NCBI GenBank assembly: GCA_918797485.1
Contig: CAKKNE010000002.1
Coordinates: 1,454,501-1,518,500 of the forward strand
Source of the DNA: Pelagomonas calceolata
Taxonomy: Eukaryota; Sar; Pelagophyceae; Pelagomonadales; Pelagomonadaceae
Direction: 5' to 3'
Length of the DNA stretch: 64,000 nucleotides
Shown: positions 24,928-34,947 of the stretch, piece by piece
Layout: every line of letters begins with the position of its first letter
Position numbering within the stretch: the first letter of the stretch is position 1
Translations under genes and position numbers: made by a program
Notes under the pieces: generated by a model
What the model was told of the DNA's origin: nothing
The model's database searches: none
The model's input: only the letters and a program-made list of their open reading frames with translations

Positions 24928-27066
24928 ATGCCTCCCAAGAAGACTCCGGCCAAAAAGCCAGCCGCGGCCGCCAAGGCACAGCCTGCAGCCCCTGCAGCAG
25001 CAGCAAAAAAGCCCGCCGCCGCGCGCAAGCGCGCCCGGTCGTCCTCAACCATCGCCCCACAAAAACCGCCGCGGACGCACCGCTGCGGCTTCTGGCGCTG
25101 GGCGCCCTCGGACATCACGGCGCTCGCGGCGAAGCGCGGCAGCGTCGTCGCCGCGGCGCGCGCGGACGGGAGCTTTGAGCTCGTGGACGGCGCGGCGCGC
25201 TGGACGTCCGTCGCGAAGGTATCGGGCCGGCGCGACGCCGCGGCGACGTCGCTCGCGTGGGTCGCCGGCCGCTGCTACGGCGCGACGGCGTCGGGGATCA
25301 TCTTCGAGGTGGATTTTAATGAAGGACGCATCCACCACGAGACGGATGGATTAGGAGGCGCCGTCTGGCAGCTCCTCGCGGACGCGCGCGCGCCGGCTCG
25401 CTTGAACACGTGCTGCGACGACGGCTCGATCCGCGTCTTCGAGTGCGACGAACAAGGTGCTTTGTCGTACACCGGCGCGCTACGGGTGGCGACGGGCGCG
25501 CGATGCCTCTGCGCGGCGTGGGCGGAATTGGGCGACAGCCGGGCGCTGTTTGCGGGCTGCGACGACGGCACGCTGCGGCGCATCGATTCAAACACGGGCC
25601 GCTCGTCTCTGAGGTTGACGGTCGACGGCGACTCTCCTAGAGTGTGGAGTGTAGCGACGCTGTGCGACGCGACGTCTTGCACCGTCGCGTCCGGCGACTC
25701 GACCGGCGCGGTCTGCCTCTGGGACGGCGTCGTCGGGAGTCTCCTGAGGCGCTTCGCGCGGCACGACGCCGACGTGCTCTGTGTGGCTATTGCGGGCGAC
25801 TGCGTCTTCGCGGCGGGCGCGGACTCGAAAGTCGTGTGTCTGGAGCGCCACGCGGACGAGTGGAGTTTCGCGGCGGCGCATCGGCCCCACGTGCTGGATG
25901 TGAGGGCTTTATGCGTGTCGGAAGATGCGGAGGGGCGTCCCACTTTGCTCTCGGGTGCGCTAGATGCCAAACTCTGCGCCTACGCGGCGTCGAACGGGCG
26001 CTCCTTCGCCGAGCGGCGGCCGGCGCGATTGTGGCCCTTCCCGGGCACGCCCTGCGTCCGGGCCTGCGATGCTACGAGGCTCGCTACTTGTAACCACGGC
26101 GCGCACGCGGACGTGTGGCGCCTCGCCTCATCCAGTGATGCGGCGCCGGCCGACCCGATTCTCGCTTTGAGGGTGACGGCGCCGGGCCCGCACAACTTGG
26201 CCTTTGCGTGCGTTTTTGACGGTGGTTTGTTGATGGTTGGTGACGGCGCGACGCGGACGCGGTGCATGCGTTTGATTGATGACGGCGACGCCCTTTCTAC
26301 AGAACGCGTCGCCGGCGCGCGGCGGCTGCCTCCGTCCCTAGCCGCCGCATCAAACGACGGTGTGCTCGTCCTCGCGTGCGCCGGGCGCATCGTTGCCTAC
26401 GACGTTTCTCAGAATGAATTGACGCCACGCTGCTCCATCGCCTGCGCGTGCCCGGCGCCGGCGTTGCTAACGGTGCGGGACGGCCGCGTCGCCTGCGCGG
26501 CGCGCGGCGGCCGCGTCTTCGTCGCGGCGCTCGACGATTCGACAGCGGCGCCGGCGCCGCGCGGGCCCGCGCGCGCCGCGGCGCTGGCGTTTCTGAGCGA
26601 CGGGCTGCTGGCCGCGGCGACGCTGGACCCGGCGCGCCCCTTGTGCGTCGTCGACGCCGCGGCCGGCGAGGACGAGCCGCGCGCTATTGTTGAGCAGCGC
26701 CAGGCCGTCCTCGACGCGGCGGCGTCGGCGCTGACGACGCGCAAGGACGCGCCGGTGGGGCTGGCGGCGGGGCCCCACGATCGGCTCCTCGTCCACTCGC
26801 ACGCCTACGTGTTGTTGGTTGACACGCACGCCGCGGCGCCGCCAGCGCCGACGTCGCCGCCGCCGAAGCAGCGCCGGCGATCGCGGTCGACGACCGCGGA
26901 CGATCCGGACGATAGAATTGTCCCATGGACCTTCTCTACCTTGTACTCGCCGCTCCTCGCGGCGACGTGGCTCGGCGACGAGATCCTCGTGGCGGAGAAC
27001 CCGTGGCTCGCGATCGCGCGGCAGCAGACCGTATCCGCGGTCGCGCGGCGGAAGTATGGCGTCTAA
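24928..27066 (+). CDS. UTP4: UTP4/cirhin-like WD40 protein of the small-subunit processome
   Basis: The intronless gene encodes 712 residues. A Lys/Ala/Pro-rich basic start (nuclear and nucleolar type) precedes HRCGFWRWAPSDITALA. WD40-like blades follow through most of the protein (for example GVVGSLLRRFARHDADVLCVAIAGDCVFAAGADSKVVCLE, and LLSGALDAKLCAY). The family-specific end is present: FSTLYSPLLAATWLGDEILVAENPWLAIARQQTVSAVARRKYGV matches the conserved C-terminus of UTP4, including the final R-K-K/R-Y-G. UTP4 belongs to the t-UTP/UTP-A complex that binds nascent pre-rRNA. Two beta-propellers are expected. It ends 10 bp from the next gene, tail to tail. Confidence 0.85.
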   Translation: MPPKKTPAKKPAAAAKAQPAAPAAAAKKPAAARKRARSSSTIAPQKPPRTHRCGFWRWAPSDITALAAKRGSVVAAARADGSFELVDGAARWTSVAKVSGRRDAAATSLAWVAGRCYGATASGIIFEVDFNEGRIHHETDGLGGAVWQLLADARAPARLNTCCDDGSIRVFECDEQGALSYTGALRVATGARCLCAAWAELGDSRALFAGCDDGTLRRIDSNTGRSSLRLTVDGDSPRVWSVATLCDATSCTVASGDSTGAVCLWDGVVGSLLRRFARHDADVLCVAIAGDCVFAAGADSKVVCLERHADEWSFAAAHRPHVLDVRALCVSEDAEGRPTLLSGALDAKLCAYAASNGRSFAERRPARLWPFPGTPCVRACDATRLATCNHGAHADVWRLASSSDAAPADPILALRVTAPGPHNLAFACVFDGGLLMVGDGATRTRCMRLIDDGDALSTERVAGARRLPPSLAAASNDGVLVLACAGRIVAYDVSQNELTPRCSIACACPAPALLTVRDGRVACAARGGRVFVAALDDSTAAPAPRGPARAAALAFLSDGLLAAATLDPARPLCVVDAAAGEDEPRAIVEQRQAVLDAAASALTTRKDAPVGLAAGPHDRLLVHSHAYVLLVDTHAAAPPAPTSPPPKQRRRSRSTTADDPDDRIVPWTFSTLYSPLLAATWLGDEILVAENPWLAIARQQTVSAVARRKYGV

Positions 27067-27075
27067 CAAGTCTCC

Positions 27076-29953
27076 TTATGGTTCTAACTCCCGGAAGGCG
27101 GCGAGGACCGCCTCCTTCTGTGCCGCGTGTTCCGCCTCCCCAAGCAACCCCGAGTCCCTCGAGGAGTCGAGCCACGCGAGCTTGCGCGTGAGCGCGTCGA
27201 GGCGCGCGTCGACGGACTCGAGCACCTCGGTGCGGTTCCGCAGGCGCTGGAGGTAGGCCGTGGCGATGGCCGCGGCGACGTCGTCCTGCGTCAGGTTGAA
27301 CGTCACATTCAGGGCGGCGCCGCCGACCGTGAGGTTTAAGAGTGGCGCGTCGTCCTCCGGCTCGACGGGCCGAGGCGGCGCAGGCTTGCCGAACTTGCGG
27401 CTGCTCTCGGAGGATCTCTTGCTGCTCCCCTCGGCCGGCGCCGTGCACGTCCGGGCGGCCGCTTCCCGCCACTCTTCGGCCAGCGCGCGCCACCACTTGC
27501 CGAGCGCCTGCTCAAGTACGGCCTCGACGTCCTTGGAGGCGCCCGACTTGAGCGACCAGCTCTGCGCGGTCTTGCCCGCCCGCGCTTTGGTCTCCTGGAA
27601 CTCCACCCCAACGTACGCGAGCTGCGATCGGTGGACCACGACGAGCTCTGGACCAGCGCCCGGCGCCGGAAGGCCGCCCGGGTCTACGTCCCAGGGCTCC
27701 GTCGACTTCGGGGGCAGCGTCAGATTGGCAAGGGTCGCATTTAACTCGGCCTCGGCCTTCTTCTTATCAACCTTGCCTTTCTCCTCCTTCTTCTTGAGCT
27801 CGCGTTTATGCTCGGCCTTCTTTTTGCGCCGGAGATCCTCGAGAGCTTCGGCTGGGTCGTCCTCCTCACCAATGACTCGGAACTTGTCCTTGAGGTCACC
27901 TGTGCGCAAATCAAACAGTGAGCGCCGTGATGTTGATTTATGCACAGACACAGGAGGTCACTTTCGTTCAGCGGGTATCGTAAAGGGGGATCGAAGGCGC
28001 GTAGCGTGACGTTCACGTCTGGATTCGAGTTTTTGCCAGCTTTGTCTTCTTTTAGTTTACCGCCGATTATGTCTACGATAACTCCGAAGCGGAACCACCT
28101 GTGTGGAAATCAAAATTTTACGGCGCGATCATGCTGAATCGTCGCGTCGAGATCCACGCCATCGGCGCGACGCCTGCTCGATGGCGTGGCGATGCCGGTT
28201 CCCGACCGCTCGACCGAGCCAGGACGGCCGCTTCATCGCCGGGAAATGACTTAGTGAAGAATTGTCGGGTGCACCCGACGCACTGGTTGATTTCCGCACA
28301 GGGAACCACAGCTCTCCGGGCTTGCCGACGGGCGCATAGTGCCACGCGACGGCCTTGCCGATCTCGAGCGTCGCTGTCTCGTGTCTCGTATGGACGTCGC
28401 GCTTCTTCCACTCGGCCTCGTCCGCTTTGAGACCTGTGCGGACATCAAATCTCAGACGCCCTACGCCATCGACACGTTGATTTCCACACAGTTTGAGCAC
28501 GAGCAACCACCGGCCGCTTCTCGACCTCGGCGATCCGCGTCCCCGACTTTCTGGAGGCAAACTTTGCCTTCTCTTCCTTCTCCGAGTCACTCTCGATCTT
28601 CCCAATCTCGCGAGACGACTTCCGCGCGCCGCGAGCATCTCTGCCAAATTTGTCCTTTTCGCCGTCCTCCTCATCCGTTCCGTTCGCTGCGCGCGCCGCG
28701 GCCCACGCGGCGCTCATGCCGGCGGCAGGGTCTTGCCCGGCTGACGCGTCGCCCGCGCCCGAGAGCTTGACGTCTATGTAGGCAATCGCGTCGCGTCGTA
28801 ACCTAACGAGCCCCGCGCTCGACGAATCTCTTTCAAAGGGGCTATTCACCTGTGTGGAAATCAACCAGTGTGTCGCGTGCACCCGTCGAGCGGTGAGGAA
28901 TCGCGTCGAGCCGGCATCGCGTCGATGGCGTGGAGGTCATGATTGGGCCAAGGGGAGATGCGCCGCGACATTTGGTTTCCACACAGGAATTAACGGCGTA
29001 ATTCGAGACATGCTTGATGTATTCTTTGAAAAGCCGCACCTCGAGCAGCGAGTCCGGCGAGATGCCGTCGCCCTCGACGACGCTCAAGATCTCCGCGAGC
29101 GTCCACCAGAGCGACGCCTTGCCGTGTTTCGACCTCTTGTCATAGTCGTAGAGCCGCACGATGGCGTAGGACCCGGGCCGCGCGGGCAGGTCGTCGTGCG
29201 TCGACAGCGTCGCGCACTCCCAGGACTGATGCTTCTGGAGCTCCTTGACGTCTTCCTCTAAAGCTTTCTTATCTGCGTCCCGCCGGTCCGCTCCCTCGCG
29301 TTGCTTGTCCTGGCCCTCCTTCGCACGCTTCTCCCCGGACTCGTGCCGGTCTACTTCTTGGAGCAGCCTATAGAGCTCATCGTCGCACCTTTCTTCCAAT
29401 GCGCTGTGCTCCTGCCGCAACAGCGACAGCGCTGCCCGCAGCCGCACGCCCTCGTCGACGAGCGTAGCGACACGCGTTTCTAGGGCGCTCGCGTGGTCCG
29501 TCGCCGTCGCCGCGAGTAGCGCCGTGAGCTGCGCTTCCGTCGAGTTCAAGGCGTCTCCCAGGCACTCACCGCCGTCGCATCGCTGCATGAACACGACGAG
29601 CTTGCTGTAATCCGCTATCGCACCGAGGCCTTCGAGGTCAGCCAATTCTATTTCCGTCTGGAGGTCGTTCAGGTGCGCCCCGTCGTGTTCGATAGCGAGA
29701 CGCATCGCATCAATATCGGACAGGGCTACGTCGTGCGCCTTGCGCATGGCGTCGAGGTCCCTAGAAAAACAAAATAAGCACAAATCAAGATCACATATAA
29801 ATACCTCTTGGCGTCTTTGGCGGCCTGAACGACGCTGTGCGCCTGGTAGACCTCCCACTCATCGAAGTCTGCGACCAGGGGCGGAGAGACCTCCAGCGGC
29901 GGCGCGCCGACGGCGACCGAGCAGACGAGCAGCGCCGCCCAGCGGGCTGGCAT
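27076..29953 (-). CDS. secreted coiled-coil protein with four introner introns, unknown family
   Basis: Six exons (29953-29805, 29760-28995, 28849-28501, 28433-28310, 28098-27962, 27899-27076) give 782 residues; every junction is in phase. The leader MPARWAALLVCSVAVGAPP is a signal peptide. Residues about 50-220 are coiled coil with a CDGGECLG loop. Next come a globular segment with SYAIVRLYDYDKRSKHGKASLWWTLAEIL, a Lys/Glu-rich helix, and a second globular stretch (AVAWHYAPVGKPGELWFRFGVIVDIIGGK... NVTLRAFDPPLRYPLNESDLKDKFRVIGEEDD). A charged helix and a C-terminal helical domain close it. N-x-T/S sites (NATL, NVTF, NLT) fit secretion. I do not recognise the family. The first intron (29761-29804, 44 nt, AT-rich) is ordinary; the other four are introners. 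Confidence 0.75.
27900..27953 (-). mobile_element. introner element 4, miniature (54 bp) with perfect 8-bp target duplication
   Basis: On the minus strand it lies between two identical GTGACCTC copies (27961-27954 and 27899-27892). The element begins CTGTGTCTGTGCATAAATC and ends GATTTGCGCACAG. The intron 27961-27900 is 62 nt with donor GTGACC from the first target copy. Splicing gives NESDLKDKF in frame. Confidence 0.92.
28099..28301 (-). mobile_element. introner element 5 (203 bp), perfect 8-bp target duplication
   Basis: GGAACCAC is present at both 28091-28098 and 28302-28309. The ends are CTGTGTGGAAATC and GATTTCCGCACAG on the plus strand. The intron 28309-28099 uses donor GTGGTT. The interior is closely similar to element 1 (18302-18503) and the left part of element 8, so these are recent relatives. 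Confidence 0.95.
28434..28491 (-). mobile_element. introner element 6, miniature (58 bp)
   Basis: The plus strand reads CTGTGCGGACATC ... GATTTCCACACAG around a CTACGCCATCGACACG core that is the usual introner interior. The target copies are related but one base different in length (GTGCTCAAA donor side, GTCTCAAA exon side, minus strand). Intron 28500-28434; splicing gives VVARLKADEAEW. Confidence 0.9.
28850..28986 (-). mobile_element. introner element 7 (137 bp)
   Basis: Ends are CTGTGTGGAAATC and GGTTTCCACACAG. Target copies are diverged on the minus strand (GTTAATTC and GTGAATAG, both encoding VNS-type residues). Intron 28994-28850; splicing gives NYAVNSPFERD in frame. Confidence 0.9.
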
Positions 29954-30297
29954 TGTTGCGTCACCTGTTTGATACTTCGGGCAGCATTGCGGCAGCTATT
30001 GTTGTGGCAGAGGCCCAGAGCCGCTGGGGCCAAAAGCTAGTGTCTTACAGGCCGCTAGCAGCGAACCAAGGCAAGTCACTGCTCGCAAACTGGCCGGCCT
30101 CTGTTCGGAGCGAAACCTCACACCACTCGTGTCTGGGTTCTCGGGGGGCAGGGTGAAACAACACCCTATCGCCAATCCCAATAGACACAGTGGCGAAGCG
30201 TTCGGGGTCCGTACTACCTGGGGGTGGGTTCAATAAGTGGCTCTCTCTCGCGAACGAGATTCATCGCGTATTTTGTATTAGCTATCCAGAGCAGAAA
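29954..30297. other. promoter region of the secreted coiled-coil gene
   Basis: It contains the perfect promoter-motif copy g. The 30060-30297 part holds nothing recognised and includes the 3' flank of the C2/coiled-coil gene. Confidence 0.5.
30035..30058 (-). promoter_or_regulatory. copy g of the palindromic promoter motif (perfect)
   Basis: Minus strand: GCTAGCGG, CC, TGTAAGACACTAGC. It is 82 bp upstream of the start at 29953, the closest of all nine copies. Confidence 0.85.
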
Positions 30298-32802
30298 TTA
30301 TGCATATGCCCCGTCCACCGCCGGGAGCCGCGACGCCGCGTACGCCTCGCCGACGACGTCCGCGAAGCCCGGCGACGGCACGGGCGCAGAAGCGCGGGCC
30401 GCGTGGACCGCATTCGCCGCACTACGAAATTTGAGGCGGTTGGTCTCCCGCCGGTCGGCGGCGGCCTCCCGTCGCGACGCCCGCAGGGCCTCCTCGACGA
30501 CGCCGGAGAAGCCCGAAGGTCGCTGCTCCGGCGGCGCGCCGGCCCGCTCCATCTCGAGCTCGAAGATCTTGAGGCGCGCCTCGGCGAGCTCGCGCGCGTC
30601 CTTCGTCGCCTGCTCGTGGAGTTGGCCCTCGAGCATGGCTATCCGTTGGTCCCGATGTTGTAAAGCTGCAGACAGGCGCACGGCCTCGCCGTGCGCCGAC
30701 GGGTCCGCGCGCGCGACGCTCTCGGCGAGCTCCGCCTTGCGGCCGGCCGCGAGCTCCCGCAACGCATTCGAGACCAGATCCTCGAGCTTCGCAATCACTC
30801 TTTCCTGGACGCCGATCGTCGTCCGGTAGGCGTCGGCCTTCGCGCGATCATCTTGTAAACTCTGGACGTAGGCCGCCTGCTGCGTGTGCGCCCGCCGCAA
30901 ATGGGCGTGCTCCGCCTGCAGATCTTTAAGTTTTGTCGAAGCACTCGTCGCGCCCTTCGACGCCTCGGTCAACTCCGCGTTGTCGCGTTTTAGTTGCGCG
31001 CAGAGCGACGCGGCCGCTCTTAATTGGGCCATGGGGTCGCTCATGTCTATACTACGCCCACGCGACCGCTCCGCGACGAGCGTTTCGAAGGTCCGGCGGT
31101 CGCTCGTTCGTTTCGCCTCCTCCTCGGCGACCTTCGCCTCCAGCGTTTCCTTCGCTTTCTCGGCGGCGTCGGCGCGCCGTCGAAGCGCGGCCATCTCGGC
31201 GCCGCATGCTCGTAGCGCGTCGCCGCGGCCCTCGAGCTCCATCATCAGCCGCTGCACCGCGAGCTGCTTGGCGGCGAGGTCGTCGGCGAGCCGTCTCACT
31301 CTAGGATCGCCGTCGTCGTCGCCGTGCGACGCGCGTTGGACGCGCGGCGTCGCGGCCTCCCATTCGGTGGTTGCGGCGAGCTGCGGCCCCGGCGTCAACC
31401 CGCGCGATAACAACGAGGGCGTCTGCGACCGCGCCGTCGCCGACGTTCGCGCCGTCGCCGGCGGCTGCGACCGCGCCTCGACCCTTACGCGCGCGGCGCA
31501 CGTGCCGATCTGCGAGCCCGATCGGTGGTGCACGGCCACCGTCGATGGCACGCCCGCGTCGCCCGTCGGCGACGACGGCACGTCCAGCACACAAAAACCG
31601 ACGTGCGCCGGCGTCAGGTCGCCCCGTTCCCCGTCGCCGGCGTAAAAGTCGACCAGTAAACACTCGCCGTCTCCCGTAAAAACGACGCTCCGGTCGTCCC
31701 AGACGGCGCGCCCGCCCGCGACCTCCGTGTATAGCGTCGGCCTTCGACAAATGATGTCGTCGTCACCGGCGTAGTCCTCTGCGGGTGGTCGTAGCGTCAC
31801 GGGGAACAAGGGCGGCGCCTGCCGCCGCTCCTCGGACAATTTTGATAAAGCATGCCGTTGGACCAACTGAGCAACCGCAATAGCCGTCCCCGTCGGCGCC
31901 TTCGTCGGTCCGAGATCCAACACGGGTTTGAGGAGGTAGACGACATTCGCCGCGTCGTCGTGGGCGGCGACCGTCACATGCGCCGCCCAGCCGCCCGGGC
32001 CCTCGAGCGGTAGATCCAACGTGTAGGACTTGAAGGGTTTCAATTGATTGACGTCTATCGACGACGACCGCTCGCCGTCGCCTAGAACGCTTATATTGAG
32101 TTCAGCGTCGCGCGGCGCCTCGAGCACAAGCAACTCGTTCCACACGACCGTACAGGCCGCGCTACACACTTGGGCCGCCGTCTCGGCCGCGCCGCTTCCT
32201 GTACTGCACCTTAGTCTCAACTCGGCGTCGACGGCGTCCCCGAGCGTAGCAGAGCGGGCGTGCACGACTAATCTCACAACATCCGAGGCCGGCCGTTCCG
32301 GCGTCACGGCGTTGATCTCCGACAGTTCGGTAGCTTCCGACTGCATGCTTAGCGCGGGCGTCCGCGGCTTCTGCACAGGCTTTTTGACCTCCGCAATTTC
32401 GAGCTTGAACCGCCCGACGTCGATCTGCGTGTTCGACTTCTTCTCCAGGCGCGTGAAGGATAATGAGCGCGTCTCGGATTGCAGCGTATCTGAGGGTTCG
32501 AAGCGAGGCAGCGGCACCGTCACGCTCCCGAGCAGCTCGTGCGCGGACGTCGCATCCTGCTTCGTGAGCACGACAAACACGTCCAATGTCAAGGTTCGTT
32601 CTATGCTATCCGCACCGATGATGGCGAAGTCCTCCTCGAAGTCCGTGGTGCAGAAGGCCTCCTCGAAGACTGGATTCTTCGTCTCGGCGGAGACTTTCGT
32701 CCTTAATCTTTTCTTGTTCTCGTCGAGCTGCAAGGACAGGTAGTACTGGCAGGGCTGCATGAACTCCATATCACTTAAACGGAACTCGAGGTTCGACATC
32801 AT
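30298..32802 (-). CDS. C2-domain and coiled-coil protein, CCDC33-like
   Basis: The intronless gene encodes 834 residues. The first about 140 residues form a C2-type beta domain: YYLSLQLDENKKRLRTKVSAETKNPVFEEAF, ERTLTLDVFVV and ELLGSVTVPLPRF. A second C2-like region is suggested at about 170-270 (VRLVVHARSATLGDAVDAELRLRCS ... TVVWNELLVLEAPRDAELNISVL). Residues about 490-760 are long coiled coil with VQERVIAKLEDLVSNAL. The tail holds two short repeats, GFSGVVEEALRASR and GFADVVGEAYAASR. The domain order resembles the ciliary/flagellar CCDC33 family; membrane or axoneme tethering is inference. Confidence 0.75.
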   Translation of the reverse strand: MMSNLEFRLSDMEFMQPCQYYLSLQLDENKKRLRTKVSAETKNPVFEEAFCTTDFEEDFAIIGADSIERTLTLDVFVVLTKQDATSAHELLGSVTVPLPRFEPSDTLQSETRSLSFTRLEKKSNTQIDVGRFKLEIAEVKKPVQKPRTPALSMQSEATELSEINAVTPERPASDVVRLVVHARSATLGDAVDAELRLRCSTGSGAAETAAQVCSAACTVVWNELLVLEAPRDAELNISVLGDGERSSSIDVNQLKPFKSYTLDLPLEGPGGWAAHVTVAAHDDAANVVYLLKPVLDLGPTKAPTGTAIAVAQLVQRHALSKLSEERRQAPPLFPVTLRPPAEDYAGDDDIICRRPTLYTEVAGGRAVWDDRSVVFTGDGECLLVDFYAGDGERGDLTPAHVGFCVLDVPSSPTGDAGVPSTVAVHHRSGSQIGTCAARVRVEARSQPPATARTSATARSQTPSLLSRGLTPGPQLAATTEWEAATPRVQRASHGDDDGDPRVRRLADDLAAKQLAVQRLMMELEGRGDALRACGAEMAALRRRADAAEKAKETLEAKVAEEEAKRTSDRRTFETLVAERSRGRSIDMSDPMAQLRAAASLCAQLKRDNAELTEASKGATSASTKLKDLQAEHAHLRRAHTQQAAYVQSLQDDRAKADAYRTTIGVQERVIAKLEDLVSNALRELAAGRKAELAESVARADPSAHGEAVRLSAALQHRDQRIAMLEGQLHEQATKDARELAEARLKIFELEMERAGAPPEQRPSGFSGVVEEALRASRREAAADRRETNRLKFRSAANAVHAARASAPVPSPGFADVVGEAYAASRLPAVDGAYA

Positions 32803-33407
32803 GGTGAAGGCTGCCCTTCCCCTTCCCAGGGGGCACCCGGCGGACCGTTACCGCGATGGTGGTTGCCGGCAGCGTCTCTGGACGGTGTGCGTCGCGTACG
32901 GCACGACTTTGTCCGCCAACGAATGCGCTGGCCGCCTGGCCGCGGCTCCAGCGCCCGTTGCGTCGCACCGTCTCGACCGGTAGAGCCGAGCAAAGGCGGG
33001 AGGGCTCTAGGCGTCTTCTGAGCTCCTTCGCTGCTGCGGTACGTGGTAATGTACGCATAGACGAGTCTTTGGACGATCGGTTTTTCGTGCGGGTCAGGCT
33101 GCCCCTGGACACGCTCTTTTTGCCGGCCATACGCAACAATAAGTGACTTACGAGCAGAGTTGACTCGTTTCGACCTATTGTTTTGACCGCTGCGTGCTGC
33201 TGCAGTTGAAGTCTTGGGCGTCGAAGAGCACTTGACAGCTGGCAGCCTCATGCACAAGCAGTGTGCCGCCGCGTAGCGCAGGCTGCGAGCAAGCATTGCT
33301 GTAAATACTGCGCGCAGGCTGCAAGCAAGCATTGCTGCAAATTCCAGGACCAGGCAGTCGCAGTGAAATTACTGCATATCAGGAGCGGTGCCGCGCATCA
33401 ATAGCTG
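32803..33407. other. divergent intergenic region
   Basis: It lies between divergent genes. No copy of the palindromic motif is present. A CAGGCTGCGAGCAAGCATTGC unit of about 33 bp occurs twice near 33278-33344 as an imperfect tandem repeat. Open frames here are short and Arg-rich. Confidence 0.5.
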
Positions 33408-33821
33408 ATGGGTCGCCGCCGCCGCAGCGACTCGTCGTCGTCCTCGAGCAGCGAGGACAGCGAAGCGCGGCGGCTGCGTAAGGAAAAAAAGCGCCTTAAG
33501 AAGGAAAAAAAGCGAATGAAAAAGGAGATGAAGAGGCAGAAACGACGCCGCTCGAAGAGCCCAGTACAACGAAAAACGCCCGAGGGACCGCAACCGCCGC
33601 CGCCGCCCGCGCGGCCCTCGCTGCTCGCGGCGGCGATGGCGCCCCTCTCGACGGGCACCGTCGCGGGCGACCGCAGCGGCTCCTTTGTTGGGAGCGGCTG
33701 GTCGCACGGCGGCGCCGCTCCCGCAAAAGAAGGGCCGCTCACGGGCCTCCAGCGCGCGCACCGAGATGAATCCCGCGAGACCGCGCTCCACGCGCTCGCG
33801 CGCAAGCGGCCCGATAAGTAG
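33408..33821 (+). CDS. small Ser/Lys/Arg-rich nuclear-type protein
   Basis: The product has 137 residues. MGRRRRSDSSSSSSSEDSEARRLRKEKKRLKKEKKRMKKEMKRQKRRRSKSP forms an acidic-serine cluster followed by a highly basic helix, typical of splicing- or nucleolus-associated proteins. A Pro run and a conserved-looking C-terminus (FVGSGWSHGGAAPAKEGPLTGLQRAHRDESRETALHALARKRPDK) follow. The family is not recognised. It converges with the next gene, 4 bp between stops. Confidence 0.65.
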   Translation: MGRRRRSDSSSSSSSEDSEARRLRKEKKRLKKEKKRMKKEMKRQKRRRSKSPVQRKTPEGPQPPPPPARPSLLAAAMAPLSTGTVAGDRSGSFVGSGWSHGGAAPAKEGPLTGLQRAHRDESRETALHALARKRPDK

Positions 33822-33825
33822 AAAC

Positions 33826-34947
33826 CTAGAATTTATTGCTGTGCACCCCAACGTACTGCTCCGCCTGGTCCGCGAGGACGTCCGTAATTTCCAGAGACGC
33901 GATCGCGCCGGACGCGTCCGCGAAGACGCGGTCGACCTGGATCCGCATCTCCGCGCCCGGCGCGTGCCAGTCCAGGCTCAGCACGCCGCCGGCCTCGCAG
34001 CGCGGCGAGCACGCCGCCGTCGCGCGGCCCGCGAGCCGCACCTCGGCCCGCGCGGCGCCGAGTTTCGGGTGCACGTCGAAGAGGCCCGTGCCCGCGGTTT
34101 CTGGAAAATCGCCCTCTGACCGCACGACATCCAAGTAGGCGAGCGCGCCCCGCTCGTAGACGGCCCTACATGTGAGCAGCCTCTTCTCATACGCGGTCCA
34201 GACGTCGCAGGCGAGCCGGTCGCCGTCCGCGCGCGCGAAGCTGAAGGCCTCGCCGTTCGCCGCGAGGCCGCCCACGGCAAACGACCCTCGGGCCAGGCCG
34301 TCGAAGTCGATTGGACGAAGAACGGCGTCGCCTAAAGCTAATTCATCCCGCTTTTCGTTGATCGCCACGCGCCAGCCGTCGTACGCCGTCGGCGCGCCCG
34401 CGTCGTCGTCCGTGTTTATGTCCAGGCTCCCCTCAAACGTCTCCTTCAGCGTGAGGATGCCCTCCTGCAACACGAAGCGCTCGCCTCTGGTAACGTAGCT
34501 CCCGCAGAACGCTTCCCTAAATTTTTGGCACTGGAACATCTCCTTCTCCTTCTTCGTCGCCGCGAGCTTCGCCTTGAGCTCCTCCTCGGGCAGCATCTCG
34601 TCCGGGACGGGGGGGCGCACCTTCGGCATGTAGCCGAGGCGGTCCCTTGGTAATTTCTCGATGGGCCAGTCCTCCCAGCCCAGATACTTGACGGAGGCGC
34701 TGCCGGCGTCGCACTCGACGACCTCGGCGACGTACCACTGGCCGTACTCGTCCCTCGCTTGCACGAGCGCGCCGGGGAAGACGTAGTCCGCGTCCTCCGG
34801 TGGGGTTCCTGCGGCGTTGAGATCAAAGTCCGAGTAGTCGTCATCTATCCTGGAGTCGACGGCGCGCCGTGGCGCTGGTCTCGGCAGCGCTGGTGCGAGG
34901 AATGCCGCCGCGCAGGCGAGCCACGCAGCTTGCACAAGCGTACGCAT
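33826..34947 (-). CDS. plastid-targeted protein with Tudor/Agenet-like domain
   Basis: The intronless gene encodes 373 residues. MRTLVQAAWLACAAAFLAPALPRP is a signal peptide with an AFLAP plastid-cleavage motif. Residues 54-100 (VFPGALVQARDEYGQWYVAEVVECDAGSASVKYLGWEDWPIEKLPRDRL) match a Tudor/Agenet/chromo-barrel type small beta fold. After a charged helix, the remaining about 230 residues (REAFCGSYVTRGERFVLQEGILTLKETFEGSL onward) are beta-rich and of unknown function, with W-x-x-Y and repeated G-x-L strands. Function is unknown; plastid location is inferred from the leader. Confidence 0.75.
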   Translation of the reverse strand: MRTLVQAAWLACAAAFLAPALPRPAPRRAVDSRIDDDYSDFDLNAAGTPPEDADYVFPGALVQARDEYGQWYVAEVVECDAGSASVKYLGWEDWPIEKLPRDRLGYMPKVRPPVPDEMLPEEELKAKLAATKKEKEMFQCQKFREAFCGSYVTRGERFVLQEGILTLKETFEGSLDINTDDDAGAPTAYDGWRVAINEKRDELALGDAVLRPIDFDGLARGSFAVGGLAANGEAFSFARADGDRLACDVWTAYEKRLLTCRAVYERGALAYLDVVRSEGDFPETAGTGLFDVHPKLGAARAEVRLAGRATAACSPRCEAGGVLSLDWHAPGAEMRIQVDRVFADASGAIASLEITDVLADQAEQYVGVHSNKF

